Positions 44,518 to 53,423 of a DNA stretch of 64,000 bases are shown here, one piece after another (position 1 is the stretch's first letter; each line of letters starts with the position of its first letter). The notes under the pieces are model-generated. The model was not told where the DNA came from, ran no database searches, and was given only the letters and a program-made list of their open reading frames with translations. The stretch is from the NCBI GenBank assembly GCA_965206655.1, contig CBDBKC010000032.1, positions 248,001-312,000 of the forward strand, in the 5' to 3' direction. The DNA is from JAPPLB01 sp965206655. Its GTDB lineage: Bacteria > Acidobacteriota > Terriglobia > Bryobacterales > UBA6623. The translations under genes were made by a program, and so were the position numbers.

Positions 44518-45239
44518 ATGCAAGACGGCAAGACGCTGAGCCTGGAGCAGATACGGCAGTTTCTGGAGGCCAGCGATGAAATACGATTCAAGGGCAAAGG
44601 GCGTGCCGAGATCTACGCCTGGGTGGCGCAAACGCTGTGCCGGCAGCGCTACAGCGGGCAAGACCGAGCCGCCAAAGGACTGCTGCGGCAATATCTGGCC
44701 AAGATGACGGGACTGAGCCGGGCGCAGGTCACCCGACTGATCCGCCAATATCGGCAGAGGGGTGAGCTGGTACCTGCCCGCTATCGGCGGCATCGCTTTG
44801 CCGGCAAGTACACGGCGGCCGATATCGAGCGGCTGGCGGCCGTCGATGAAGCACACGAAACGCTCAGCGGCCCGGCCACGCGCAAGATCCTGCAGCGGGA
44901 ATATCACAAGTACCAGCAGAGTGAATATGAGCGGTTGGCGGAGCAGTGTCGGCCGGTGTGCCGTTCACTCGGCCCAGCGCGGTGTCGATCGGCGAGCGGC
45001 GGCGGCCCAACCCGCGGGGCCAACCCGGCTACCTGCGAGTGGATACGGTACATCAAGGAGATCAACGTCTGTGAGCGGACGGACGGGCTTTGGGGCCTGC
45101 CGCCGGAGGTGATGTGCAGGGTTCAGCGCGGAAAGACGTGGTCTTCGGGGCAGCGCGGGTGTATACTTTCACCGTGCCAGAACTGCTGACCGACGCCAAA
45201 GGCAAGCAGAAGCGCGTGTATCGCCACTATCAGACCCCT
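44518..45239 (+). pseudogene. mosaic integrase-type (DDE, rve-like) transposase
   Basis: The ATG at 44518 opens MQDGKTLSLEQIRQFLEASD, then MTGLSRAQVTRLIRQYRQRG (helix-turn-helix) and AAVDEAHETLSGPATRKIL, the front of an IS481/IS3-like integrase transposase. After 44940 the text is scrambled. A different frame gives IGERRRPNPRGQPGYLRVDT and VHQGD (start of the catalytic domain), then 120 bp identical to the tail of the IS1380 elements, then PELLTDAKGKQKRVYRHYQT from near the normal C-terminus. Most of the catalytic core is missing. Two short repeats containing AAGATGAGCCTGAAG lie upstream (44431-44479) and may be remains of its element end. Confidence 0.72.
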
Positions 45240-45313
45240 TGGAAATCCTGGGTTATCCGCATTAAAAACTCAGGTCTACACCCTAGCCCACCGGGGGGGC
45301 GAAGTCAATACCA
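45240..45313. repeat. 74-bp direct repeat, right copy
   Basis: Exact partner of 44342-44415, 898 bp apart. Recombination between the two would delete the mosaic integrase. Confidence 0.9.
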
Positions 45314-45358
45314 CTTCTGATCGGGACCAAGCTGCGACCTAACCGTTGACTGAGGTGC

Positions 45359-45469
45359 TCAGAACGTTGTAGGAGACATCGCAAACCCGCCCAAAATTTC
45401 TGCGATTTCATGGACGGTGCAGACGTTCGGGTGGTTCAGGGCAGCGGCGGCTTTGAAGACCCGATCGGG
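45359..45469 (-). pseudogene. Ser/Thr protein kinase fragment (3' exon of the intron)
   Basis: Immediately after the intron's 3' end the minus strand reads RVFKAAAALNHPNVCTVHEI. This matches the alphaC-helix to strand-4 region of bacterial Hanks-type kinases (LNHPNIxxVHDIGE). The frame then degenerates and stops after ~36 codons. The rest of the kinase is not on the other side of the intron, so only a short scar remains. Confidence 0.5.
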
Positions 45470-47346
45470 TCGGGTGACGGGGATTGAGGCCCCGCCACCC
45501 TCCCACACCACCGGACATACGGTTTTCCGTATCCGGCGGTTGAACCCAGCGGCCTTACGTTCGCGCCGCAAGATCCGATGGCATCACAAACCCGTAGCGC
45601 CGCAACGTTGCATTCGATAACGCTGTCTGCAACAGTCCGTTCGCCGCTATGCGCCAAGCGCCGCGACGTGCCGGAACCAGTTTCAACAAGCGTTCCCCAA
45701 TGCCCAACCGACGTAAAGCCCGCCGGCGTCCCGTTGCGCCATGCCAGCGCAGCCAGAAACATTTCCGTATGTGCCGCCGCACCCATCCTTCCAGTAGGAA
45801 AATCGCACGCCGTCGCTCCGCCAACCGGTAGTATCCCCACCAGCCGCGAACGTACCGCCGCCACTCGTCGCGTAACTGCCGACTCGTGACCGAGCGGTTG
45901 CCGCACCAGATCTCCCGCACCTTCCGTTTGAATCGCTCGACACTTTCCGGCGCTGCTTCCACCTGCCCCTGGCGGTTCAGACGAAACCCCAGGAACTTCC
46001 GCTCCCACGGCCTCCCCGCCCCGCTCTTGGCCTCGTTCACTTTCAGTCGCAGATGCTTTTCGATCCAAGCCGTGATCCCCGCCAGCACACGCTTCGCCGC
46101 CGCTTCACTGCCCACATAGATGTTGCAGTCATCCGCGTACCGGCAGAACCGTAGCCCACGTCTCTCCAGCTCCCGATCAAGCGCATCAAGGTAGATGTTC
46201 GCCAGCAACGGTGACAACGGCCCGCCTTGCGGCGTGCCCTCCGCGCTGCGCACCACCACCCCCTCCGTCAGCACTCCGGCCCGTAGATACCGGCCGATCA
46301 ACCCCAGCACTCGCTTGTCGCGAATGACTTCCGCCACCCGCCGCATCAAAATGTCGTGATTGACCACGTCGAAGAACCGCGCGATGTCAATATCCACCAC
46401 CCAGTCCTTGCCCTCGCGAACGTATCTTTGCGCCACTCGCACTGCGTCATGCGCACTCCGTCCCGGCCGGAACCCGTAGCTCGACTCGCTGAACCGCGGA
46501 TCGAAGATCGGCTGCAGAACTTGCAGCAACGCTTGCTGCACCAGCCGATCTATTACCGTCGGTATCCCAAGCTGTCGCTTCCCCCCGCTCGGCTTCGGTA
46601 TCTCTACCCGCCTTACGGGACTCGGCGTCCAACGCCCGGACACGAGTTTCGCTCGAATCTCCGTGCCGTGACGGCGAAAGTGAGGTTCGAGTTCTTCGGT
46701 CGTCATCTTGTCGATCCCCGCCGCGCCCCGCTTGCGTTTCACCGCCCGCAGAGCCCGTTCGAGGTTCTCCTCTCCGACCACCTGTTCCATCAGTTCTTCG
46801 TGCATTGCTTTCTTCGATGAGTCTCGCCGAACTTCGCCTCGTCGCCGCCGGAGGGAGGCCCATCCCGGTTCCACCGTTCCTGCCTGCCCCTGCTCCCCTT
46901 GCGTTCCCCCGATGGGGAAGGACCTTTCGGTCCGGGACTCCGGACTTCTTTCGGCTCGGTTCGAGTCGCTCCTCTCGCTTTGCTCCTTGGTTCTTCGGCC
47001 CTTCGCTCCGGCGCTATTACCCGCCTTCCTCGCTACTACGGCCTCTGCTGACTTCTCCTCCGCTCTCACCGAGGAGATCTCCCCAGGTAAGGTGCTGAAT
47101 CTTTCCCTTCACACCGCCCGGCTCTACCGCGCACGTCTTCGGATGGACTTCGGGCTTCACGTTGGCTAGCACGCTTACCGCCCGTACACGGCCTCTCTGC
47201 CGATTCGTGTTCCTACGGTCAAAGGTTTGTTCCCCGCTTCCTTCAGCTTCACCTCGCGGCTACGCCTTGCGGTTCCCTACAGTTACCTCCATCAGTTCCC
47301 GGTCGGCTCCTTTCAGCCAACTAGATTCAGCCCATGCTGGGCACAC
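45470..47346 (-). mobile_element. group II intron (compact, group IIC-like)
   Basis: The minus-strand intron of ~1877 nt begins GTGTGCCCAGCATGGGC at 47346 and ends ...GTCACCCGAC at 45470. Domain V is recognisable at ~45507-45540, as GCCGGATACGG, a GAAA-like loop and CCGTATGTCCGG. Domain VI follows, with a candidate bulged branch-point A seven bases from the 3' end. About 540 nt of domains I-III precede the reverse transcriptase gene. A 10-bp perfect hairpin lies 4 bp before the 5' splice site, the placement preferred by group IIC introns. It is a self-splicing ribozyme and retroelement. Confidence 0.85.
45555..46805 (-). CDS. ltrA: group II intron reverse transcriptase/maturase
   Basis: A 416-residue intron-encoded protein read from the ATG at 46805 (MHEELMEQVVGEENLERALR). 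The frame is open 88 codons further, but that part overlaps ribozyme domains and is Arg/Ser-rich. Reverse-transcriptase blocks are clear: GAAGIDKMTTEEL, RRVEIPKPSGGKRQLGIPT, SYGFRPGRSAHDAV, VVDIDIARFFDVVNHD, GTPQGGPLSPLLANIYLD, RFCRYADDCNIYV (catalytic YADD) and KVNEAKS. The C-terminal maturase helix set (YVRGWWGYYRLAERRR) follows. No HNH endonuclease domain is present, as usual for the IIC class. The protein helps splicing and copies the intron into new sites. Confidence 0.95.
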   Translation of the reverse strand: MHEELMEQVVGEENLERALRAVKRKRGAAGIDKMTTEELEPHFRRHGTEIRAKLVSGRWTPSPVRRVEIPKPSGGKRQLGIPTVIDRLVQQALLQVLQPIFDPRFSESSYGFRPGRSAHDAVRVAQRYVREGKDWVVDIDIARFFDVVNHDILMRRVAEVIRDKRVLGLIGRYLRAGVLTEGVVVRSAEGTPQGGPLSPLLANIYLDALDRELERRGLRFCRYADDCNIYVGSEAAAKRVLAGITAWIEKHLRLKVNEAKSGAGRPWERKFLGFRLNRQGQVEAAPESVERFKRKVREIWCGNRSVTSRQLRDEWRRYVRGWWGYYRLAERRRAIFLLEGWVRRHIRKCFWLRWHGATGRRRALRRLGIGERLLKLVPARRGAWRIAANGLLQTALSNATLRRYGFVMPSDLAART

Positions 47347-47349
47347 TAG

Positions 47350-47375
47350 CGCGGACCTCGGTTTTGAGGTCCGCG
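47350..47375. terminator. 10-bp hairpin in the 5' exon of the intron
   Basis: CGCGGACCTC pairs perfectly with GAGGTCCGCG around a 6-nt loop, ending 4 bp before the intron's first base on the minus strand. It has no clear T-run, so it is terminator-like in shape rather than a proven terminator. Its likely importance is as the landing structure for the intron. Confidence 0.5.
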
Positions 47376-47511
47376 GGGTTTCCTACAGCCGTGCCTTGGG
47401 TTCCGACGGGAGGCGCAGAAAATCGATCTCGATAGGTCCGACGCGCTCGTGACCATCGAGGACCATCGAGGGACAGGCACCTAAACTCGGCGGTACGCCA
47501 ACCGCATTTAG

Positions 47512-48126
47512 TTCCATCACCAGGTCTAAACCCACCGCCTTTCAGGCGGTCAGCTTCAAGCGGGTCTGGATGACAATAGGAGGATGGGCGAATATCGGCG
47601 AGGGGCGCACGCGGTCTACGACATCAAATATCACCTGGTCTGGATCACGAAATATCGCTACAAGGTGTTGCGGGGCAGGGTGGCGGAGCGGACACGGGAC
47701 CTGATCCGACAGAGCTGCCAAGCGCGAGACGTCGTGGTGATTCGGGGTGCGGTGTCGCCGGATCATGTGCATGTCTTGGTATCGGCACCGCCGCAGCTTG
47801 CACCGTCGAAGCTGGTGCAGTATGTAAAAGGCAGGTCGTCACGACGGCTGCAAGATGAGTTTGGGGAATTGCGGAAGCGATACTGGGGGCAACACCTGTG
47901 GGCGCGCGGATATTTCTGCGCGACGGTGGGCGCGGTGGACGAGGAAACGATCAAGAAGTACATCGAGAGCCAGCAATGGGACGAGGATGAGGAGGAGGGA
48001 TTCAAGATCACAGCGCCCACCAAGCCTTGAGCCGGCTCTGAGCCGGGGCTTCTTCAGGCGGCTTCAGCCGCAAGCCGACTTTCAGTCGTAAATGAACCCA
48101 CCGCCTTTCAGGCGGTGGTTGTTTAG
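47512..48126 (+). mobile_element. IS200/IS605-type element, copy 1 (tnpA only)
   Basis: The ~615-bp element has the subterminal hairpins expected of IS200: ACCGCC-TTTCA-GGCGGT near each end (~47539 and ~48102). Shared sequence with copy 2 runs from TTTAGTTCCATCACC to GGTGGTTGTTTAG. There are no terminal inverted repeats and no target duplication, as is normal for these single-strand transposons. There is no tnpB. Confidence 0.88.
47584..48030 (+). CDS. tnpA: IS200/IS605 Y1 transposase TnpA, copy 1
   Basis: A 148-residue HUH single-strand transposase. DHVHVLVSAPPQ contains the HUH metal-binding pair. IKKYIESQQWDE carries the catalytic tyrosine in the alphaD helix. The N-terminus AVYDIKYHLVWITKYRYKVL is the family signature. 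It acts as a dimer on the hairpins at the element ends during replication. Confidence 0.95.
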   Translation: MGEYRRGAHAVYDIKYHLVWITKYRYKVLRGRVAERTRDLIRQSCQARDVVVIRGAVSPDHVHVLVSAPPQLAPSKLVQYVKGRSSRRLQDEFGELRKRYWGQHLWARGYFCATVGAVDEETIKKYIESQQWDEDEEEGFKITAPTKP

Positions 48127-48158
48127 GAATCGCCGCCGGTTGTGCACAGATTCGCTCA

Positions 48159-49948
48159 TCACCATCCAATGACGTAGCCGTCCGTCGCCGGTGCGGCTCC
48201 TCCCATCAGTACGCCTTCTTCCGTATCCACGACAATGGCGTTCACACCGGCCATTCCCTTGGCGGAGTTTGTCACAACATCATGCCCGCGGTTGGCGAGA
48301 TCCTCCCGCACAGCCTCGCTGATGCGCTCCGAAACGGAGAGTTTCCCGCCGAACCCGTGGGGAACCATGGAGTTGTAGTAGGAGGTCGTCACGAAATAAG
48401 GCTGTTCCAGTGCCTGCTGCACGTTCATGCCGAACTCGACGTAGTTCAAGAAGAATTGCAACTGTGACTGCCCCTGTGTATCGCCACCCGGGGTCCCGAA
48501 GACCATCAGCGGCTCGCCGTCTCTTGTTACCAACACCGGGTTGAGCGTCTGGCGGGGACGTTTGCGCGGCGCGACCTCGTTCGGATGCCCCTCTTCGAGG
48601 TGGAAACGGCCTACAACGTCATTGATAAAGAAGCCGCCGCCGTCGCCGTCGATATACATTCCGTTTCCGAAGTCGGCGGCGATCGAAGCGGTGATGGACA
48701 CCATGTTGCGGTCTTTATCGACCGCACCAATGTACGTCGTCAAGTTCTCCACCCAGCCAGGGAAGGCCGCGGCGCCTTTCAGTACCTGGTGAGAGCCCTT
48801 GTGGTTTGCGTAGAGCGGCAGCCGATTCGCGGCCTTGAGAGAACGAGGATCGCCCGCGGGTGGAGCGCCGTCAAAAGCGCGGCGAAGCTTGATCAAAGCA
48901 CGCCGCCGCGCTGCATACTCGTCGGAGAGCAACTCGTTGATCGGGATATCTTTGATGAAGCGCGGGTCACCGATAAAGGCTTCGCGGTCCGCGAATGCCA
49001 GCTTCAGCGCTTCGGCGATGTGATGAATATAGTCGGCGGAATTGTGTCCCATCGCTTGCAGGTCGTAGCTTTCCAGGATTTTGAGGGCTTGCAGCATCAC
49101 ATGGCCCTGTGTCGGAGGCGGCACGCTGTAGACGTCGTATCCCTTGTAATTCACGTGGATCGGCTTGGTCTGTTCCGCCTCGAACTCACCCAGGTCGGCC
49201 GGCTCCATGATGCCGCCGTCTTTGCCGAGGAACTCGACGATACGTTCGGCGGTTGTCCCTTTGTAGAAGCCGTCATGCCCTCCCGAGGCAATTCGCCGGA
49301 ACGTTTGGCCCAGGTCCTTCTGGATGATGCGCTCGCCCATACTCACGGGATCGCCGTCGCGAACCCACGCGTTTGTTGTTGAGGGGAAGGGAAGCAGCCG
49401 GGCGAGGTTCCGACGGAAGACGCCCTCCAGATTCTCGCTCACGACGAAGCCGCGCTCGGCGAGTTCGATCGCGGGGACCAGTAGCTTGCTTCGACGAAGG
49501 TGGCCGTATCTCTCCGAGGCCCGTAGCAAACCGGCCGTCGCTCCGGGAACAACCGGCGCCAACGGCCCGTCCTTTTTGATCCCGCCCTGCTGCCGAAAGA
49601 ACTCCGCCGTCGCCTTGCGCGGAGCCCCAGCCGCCGCCGTTGATGAAAACGACTTCTTTCGTTTCGGCCAGGTAGATGAGGAATGAACGCGTCCGCGCCG
49701 ATGCCTGCTCTGCTCGGCTCGACAACGGTACTCGCGAACCCGGCTGCCACGGCGGCGTCAATCGCGTTCCCGTCTTGCTCCAGCATCTTGTGCCCGGCCA
49801 TGGCGGAGCCGTAGTGGGCAGTTGCCAACATACCGTCCGTGCCGAGATAGACCGGTCTCCAGGTCGATGTCTGGCCTTTTGCCATCGGGCCCGCAGCGAA
49901 AGCGAGCAGTCCCACAAGAACACCAAGCGTAGCGGCAAGTCTTTCCAT
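48159..49948 (-). pseudogene. ggt: gamma-glutamyltransferase, two frameshifts
   Basis: Three successive frames add up to one ~595-residue enzyme with a signal peptide (MERLAATLGVLVGLLAFAAG). The first frame reads to GIGADAFI, the second LIYLAETKEVVFINGGGW, and the third APRKATAEFFRQQGG onward to 48159. Each junction is explained by one extra base (a C near 49679 and a G in GGGG near 49628). The large frame has VPPPTQGHVMLQALKIL, ENLTTYIGAVDKDRNMVSIT with the Thr region of the nucleophile, and MYIDGDGGGFFIND. The family cleaves glutathione and gamma-glutamyl amides in the periplasm. As written it is inactive. It sits between two inverted IS200 copies. Confidence 0.85.
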
Positions 49949-50053
49949 CGTTTCCCTCTCGAATACCGGACTGGGCAGTACTCATCCCTATCGAGCAGCT
50001 AGTAATATAGCTCGTACTTACGCGGTCCATCCTGTTCGACTCCTCAAGCACTG

Positions 50054-50668
50054 CTAAACAACCACCGCCTGAAAGGCGGTGGGTTCATTTACGACTGAAA
50101 GTCGGCTTGCGGCTGAAGCCGCCTGAAGAAGCCCCGGCTCAGAGCCGGCTCAAGGCTTGGTGGGCGTTGTGATCTTGAAGCCCTGGTCGTCTTCGTCCCA
50201 TTGCTGCCTCTCAATGTAATTCTTAATCGTTTCCTCGTCCACTGCGCCCACCGTCGCGCAGAAATATCCCCGCGCCCACAGGTGCTGCCCCCAATATCGC
50301 TTCCGCAATTCCCCAAACTCATCTTGCAGCCGTCGCGACGACCTGCCTTTCACATACTGCACCAGCTTCGACGGCGCCAACTGTGGCGGTGCCGATACCA
50401 ATACATGCACATGATCCGGCGACACAGCGCCCCGAATCACCACCACTTCTCGCGCTTGACAGCTCTGCCGGATCAGATCCCGTGTCCGCTCCGCCACCCT
50501 GCCCCGCAAGACTTTGTAGCGATATTTCGTGATCCAGACCAAGTGATACTTGATGTCGTAGACTGCATGCGCCCCTCGCCGATATTCGCCCATCTCCCTA
50601 TTGTCATCCAGACCCGCTCGAAGCTGACCGCCTGAAAGGCGGTGGGTTTAGACCTGGTGATGGAACTA
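50054..50668 (-). mobile_element. IS200/IS605-type element, copy 2 (tnpA only)
   Basis: Inverted relative to copy 1, ~2.5 kb away, with the same subterminal hairpins (~50064 and ~50630). It ends ~40 bp before the CocE-like gene, so it may have displaced that gene's promoter. Confidence 0.88.
50150..50593 (-). CDS. tnpA: IS200/IS605 Y1 transposase TnpA, copy 2
   Basis: A 147-residue HUH transposase with DHVHVLVSAPPQ and the tyrosine helix IKNYIERQQWDE. It differs from copy 1 mainly near the C-terminus (DEDDQGFKITTPTKP against DEDEEEGFKITAPTKP). It appears intact. Confidence 0.95.
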   Translation of the reverse strand: MGEYRRGAHAVYDIKYHLVWITKYRYKVLRGRVAERTRDLIRQSCQAREVVVIRGAVSPDHVHVLVSAPPQLAPSKLVQYVKGRSSRRLQDEFGELRKRYWGQHLWARGYFCATVGAVDEETIKNYIERQQWDEDDQGFKITTPTKP

Positions 50669-50709
50669 AACTCTCCTCTGGTAATGCCAAGCGAAGCGAG
50701 TATCCTCCA

Positions 50710-52515
50710 TTGCGACTGAATTCGATTCTGCTACTCTCCCTGTTCGTCTCACTCACCGTCTGGCCGCTTCTTCCCGTGGCTTCGAGCGCCACGGTCAAGT
50801 TCCGCGAGGCCCTGCCGCCACGCAACGACGTCGAGATCGACAATCGGGTCGCTGTCCCGATGCGGGACGGTGTGACCCTCTACGCCGACGTCTTCCGTCC
50901 GGTGGGCGACGGCAAGTATCCGGTCCTGGTTTCGCGGACCCCCTACAGCACGGAGCGCTACCCGAGGTCCTACGTGGAAGCGCTGTTTTACGCTCGCCGA
51001 GGGTACGTCTATGTCTTTCAGGATGTTCGTGGGCGTCACGAATCCGAAGGGAACTGGGAGCCCTTTCGCGATGACATCGACGACGGCTACGACACCGTCG
51101 AGTGGGCCGCCAAGCAGCCTTGGTCAAACGGCAAGGTCGCCATGCAGGGGCACTCCTACGGCGGCCATGTGCAGTGGCGCGCCGCCATGGCTTCGCCCCC
51201 ACACCTCGTAACGATGTTTCCTCTCGTCGCCTCGACTAGTCTCTACCACGACTGGATCACTCTCAACGGCGCTTGGCGGCTTTCGTTCAACTTCGGTTGG
51301 GGCGCAGTGCGCCAGGAATCGCGCATCATGCAGAACGTCGGCCCCCACACAATGGCGGACGGCCCCGACGCGATCAACTATGACACCGTCCTCCCCACCC
51401 TCCCGCTGAACAAGATGCAGACACTCGTCGGACGCAACGCGCAGTTCTACAAAGACTGGTTGGCCCACCCCGACTACGACGACTACTGGAAGAAGATCAA
51501 CGTGGAGGAAATGTTCGACCAGATCGCGATCCCCGTCCATACCCTAGGCGGCTGGTTCGATATTTTCAGCCAGGGCACGCTACGGGGATTTGTCGGGGTA
51601 AGTCATCACGGCAAGACGGAGCTCGCCCGCCGCAAGAGCCACTTGACGATCGGCGCCTGGGGACATAGCCCGTCCCGCAAGGTAGGTGACCTTAATTTCG
51701 GCGAGAATGGCTACGCCAGCCGGGACGATCTGCAACTCCACTGGTACGACCACTGGCTGCGCGGCGTCGACAACGGTATCGACAGCGAGCCGCCGGTTCG
51801 CTTGTTCGTCATGGGGCGCAATGAATGGCGCTATGAGGATGAGTATCCTCTAGCGCGCACCCAATACAAGAACCTCTACCTCCACAGCGCCGGCAGCGCC
51901 AACAGCCGCCGCGGCGACGGCCGCCTTTCATGGGACAAGCCCTCGGCCGGTGCGCAGCCCGATCGCTACGTCTACGATCCCGATACGCCGGTCCCCAGCG
52001 TTGGCGGAAACAACTGCTGCGGCACGCCGACCCCGGCCGGCCCCCGGGACCAAAAGGAACCTGAGAGCCGCAATGACGTTCTGGTCTACACCTCTGATTT
52101 CATCGAGGAGGAAATCGAGGTGACAGGACCCGTCAAGGTCGTGCTCTATGCCTCATCCGACGCCCTCGATACCGACTTTGTAGCGAAGCTCGTCGATGTC
52201 CATCCCGACGGCAAGGCTTACAACATGGCGGAGGGTATGTTGAGGGCTCGTTATCGAGAGGGCCTGGACAAGCCCAAACTGCTCGAACCCGGCAAAGTCT
52301 ACAAGCTGGAGATCGACCTCGTCGGCACGAGCGTCGCTTTTCAGAAAGGGCACCGCATCCGGGTGGACGTAACCAGCAGCCACTACCCGCAGTTTGATCG
52401 CAACCCGAATACCGGCGAGCCGTTCGCGACGAGTACGACCGTCAAGCGCGCACTCCAGACGATTCATCACTCGAGCCGGCAGCCGTCACACATCGTTTTA
52501 CCGGTGATTCCGTAG
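50710..52515 (+). CDS. CocE/NonD-family alpha/beta hydrolase, secreted
   Basis: A 601-residue exported hydrolase of the X-Pro dipeptidyl-peptidase (S15)/cocaine-esterase family. The TTG at 50710 precedes a signal peptide (SILLLSLFVSLTVWPLLPVA); no better in-frame start is seen. VPMRDGVTLYADVFRP opens the catalytic domain. The triad can be placed at Ser149 (GHSYGG), Asp284 (GGWFDI) and His319 (GAWGHS). The C-terminal third (EIEVTGPVKVVLYASSDALD ... FQKGHRIRVDVTSSHYPQF) is the jelly-roll domain of the family. It would hydrolyse an ester or amide substrate that cannot be named. The IS200 copy just upstream may affect its expression. Confidence 0.92.
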   Translation: MRLNSILLLSLFVSLTVWPLLPVASSATVKFREALPPRNDVEIDNRVAVPMRDGVTLYADVFRPVGDGKYPVLVSRTPYSTERYPRSYVEALFYARRGYVYVFQDVRGRHESEGNWEPFRDDIDDGYDTVEWAAKQPWSNGKVAMQGHSYGGHVQWRAAMASPPHLVTMFPLVASTSLYHDWITLNGAWRLSFNFGWGAVRQESRIMQNVGPHTMADGPDAINYDTVLPTLPLNKMQTLVGRNAQFYKDWLAHPDYDDYWKKINVEEMFDQIAIPVHTLGGWFDIFSQGTLRGFVGVSHHGKTELARRKSHLTIGAWGHSPSRKVGDLNFGENGYASRDDLQLHWYDHWLRGVDNGIDSEPPVRLFVMGRNEWRYEDEYPLARTQYKNLYLHSAGSANSRRGDGRLSWDKPSAGAQPDRYVYDPDTPVPSVGGNNCCGTPTPAGPRDQKEPESRNDVLVYTSDFIEEEIEVTGPVKVVLYASSDALDTDFVAKLVDVHPDGKAYNMAEGMLRARYREGLDKPKLLEPGKVYKLEIDLVGTSVAFQKGHRIRVDVTSSHYPQFDRNPNTGEPFATSTTVKRALQTIHHSSRQPSHIVLPVIP

Positions 52516-52537
52516 ACGACCGACCGGGGCCTGACCG

Positions 52538-53326
52538 CTACGGCTTCCACGAAACCGCATTCAGCAGAATCTGCACGAAGGTCGGATTTTGGAAATCCTC
52601 GGCTCGGTGGCCCTGCTGGAAGTAGAAAACGTGGCCGCTCCCCCTGGGCATCATCCACCCTGCCCGGTCCTGTGCGTAGGTTTTACCCTCGACCACGACT
52701 TGCGACCCAAGCAGAACCGTCTTCCGCCGACCGTCGGTGAAGCGTTGGTTGAGAAACATCTCTGTGTCGGGCAATGTGAAACTCTCGAGGTCCTGCTCGG
52801 TCGACGGCTCGTCACTAGGCCGATACGAGACCCGATCCGGGTATTCGACATTGTGCGTCGTCACGTAGTGGCCAGGCTGTAGATTCACGACCTGGACGTC
52901 ACCGCGCAGGACCCGCCACGGGTGGGTCGCGTGGTCCCGAGGAAGGATCGCAATGCCGAGAAACGGCAGCCAGCGCTCGCTGCGGACTTTGGCCGATGCG
53001 ATGCCATGATGCAGAATAATCAGCCGCCCGCCCTTCGCCGTGTAGTTGATGAGATCGATCTCAACCCCGGAGGACGTGTCACCATGCACGTACATAAAGA
53101 CCGCTTCTGGCACGACCTTCCTGAGGCGATCGACGAACGGCGCCTGCTCTTCAACGGAAGCCGTGTAGCCCGCCGTCTCGAGCGTGGTCGCGAGCACCTC
53201 CATCGGTTCCACTTCGTCGTGAACGATATACACCCGCGGCCCCGCGGCCGAGGCGGTCGCCGGCCAGAGAAGCGCCAGTAGAAGGAAAGCGGTCAGGTAG
53301 AGCCTTCGAAGGGGACGGGTACGCAT
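52538..53326 (-). CDS. ThuA-like domain secreted protein
   Basis: A 262-residue protein with a clear signal peptide (LYLTAFLLLALLWPATASAA). The rest follows the ThuA/trehalose-utilization-like fold, a class I glutamine-amidotransferase relative: RVYIVHDEVEPMEVLATTLE, VFMYVHGDTSSGVEIDLINY, GGRLIILHHGIASAK, HATHPWRVLRGDVQVVN and SGHVFYFQQGHRAEDFQNPT. Family members occur in carbohydrate-use operons and with DUF1501/DUF1080 proteins, as in this window, but the reaction is unknown. It is convergent with the CocE-like gene. Confidence 0.85.
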   Translation of the reverse strand: MRTRPLRRLYLTAFLLLALLWPATASAAGPRVYIVHDEVEPMEVLATTLETAGYTASVEEQAPFVDRLRKVVPEAVFMYVHGDTSSGVEIDLINYTAKGGRLIILHHGIASAKVRSERWLPFLGIAILPRDHATHPWRVLRGDVQVVNLQPGHYVTTHNVEYPDRVSYRPSDEPSTEQDLESFTLPDTEMFLNQRFTDGRRKTVLLGSQVVVEGKTYAQDRAGWMMPRGSGHVFYFQQGHRAEDFQNPTFVQILLNAVSWKP

Positions 53327-53423
53327 GGGGATTCCCCTTCGAGTCTACGCCAAAACGTACCCAGCAGCCGTCTGGACGGACCGTGCCCTGGATCGAACGA
53401 CGAGGATTCCAGTCGGGGACGGG

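Noticed and set aside
47512..50668. IS605-type element with TnpB and guide RNA
   Set aside because: Neither copy has a tnpB gene; only the Y1 transposase and hairpin ends are present.
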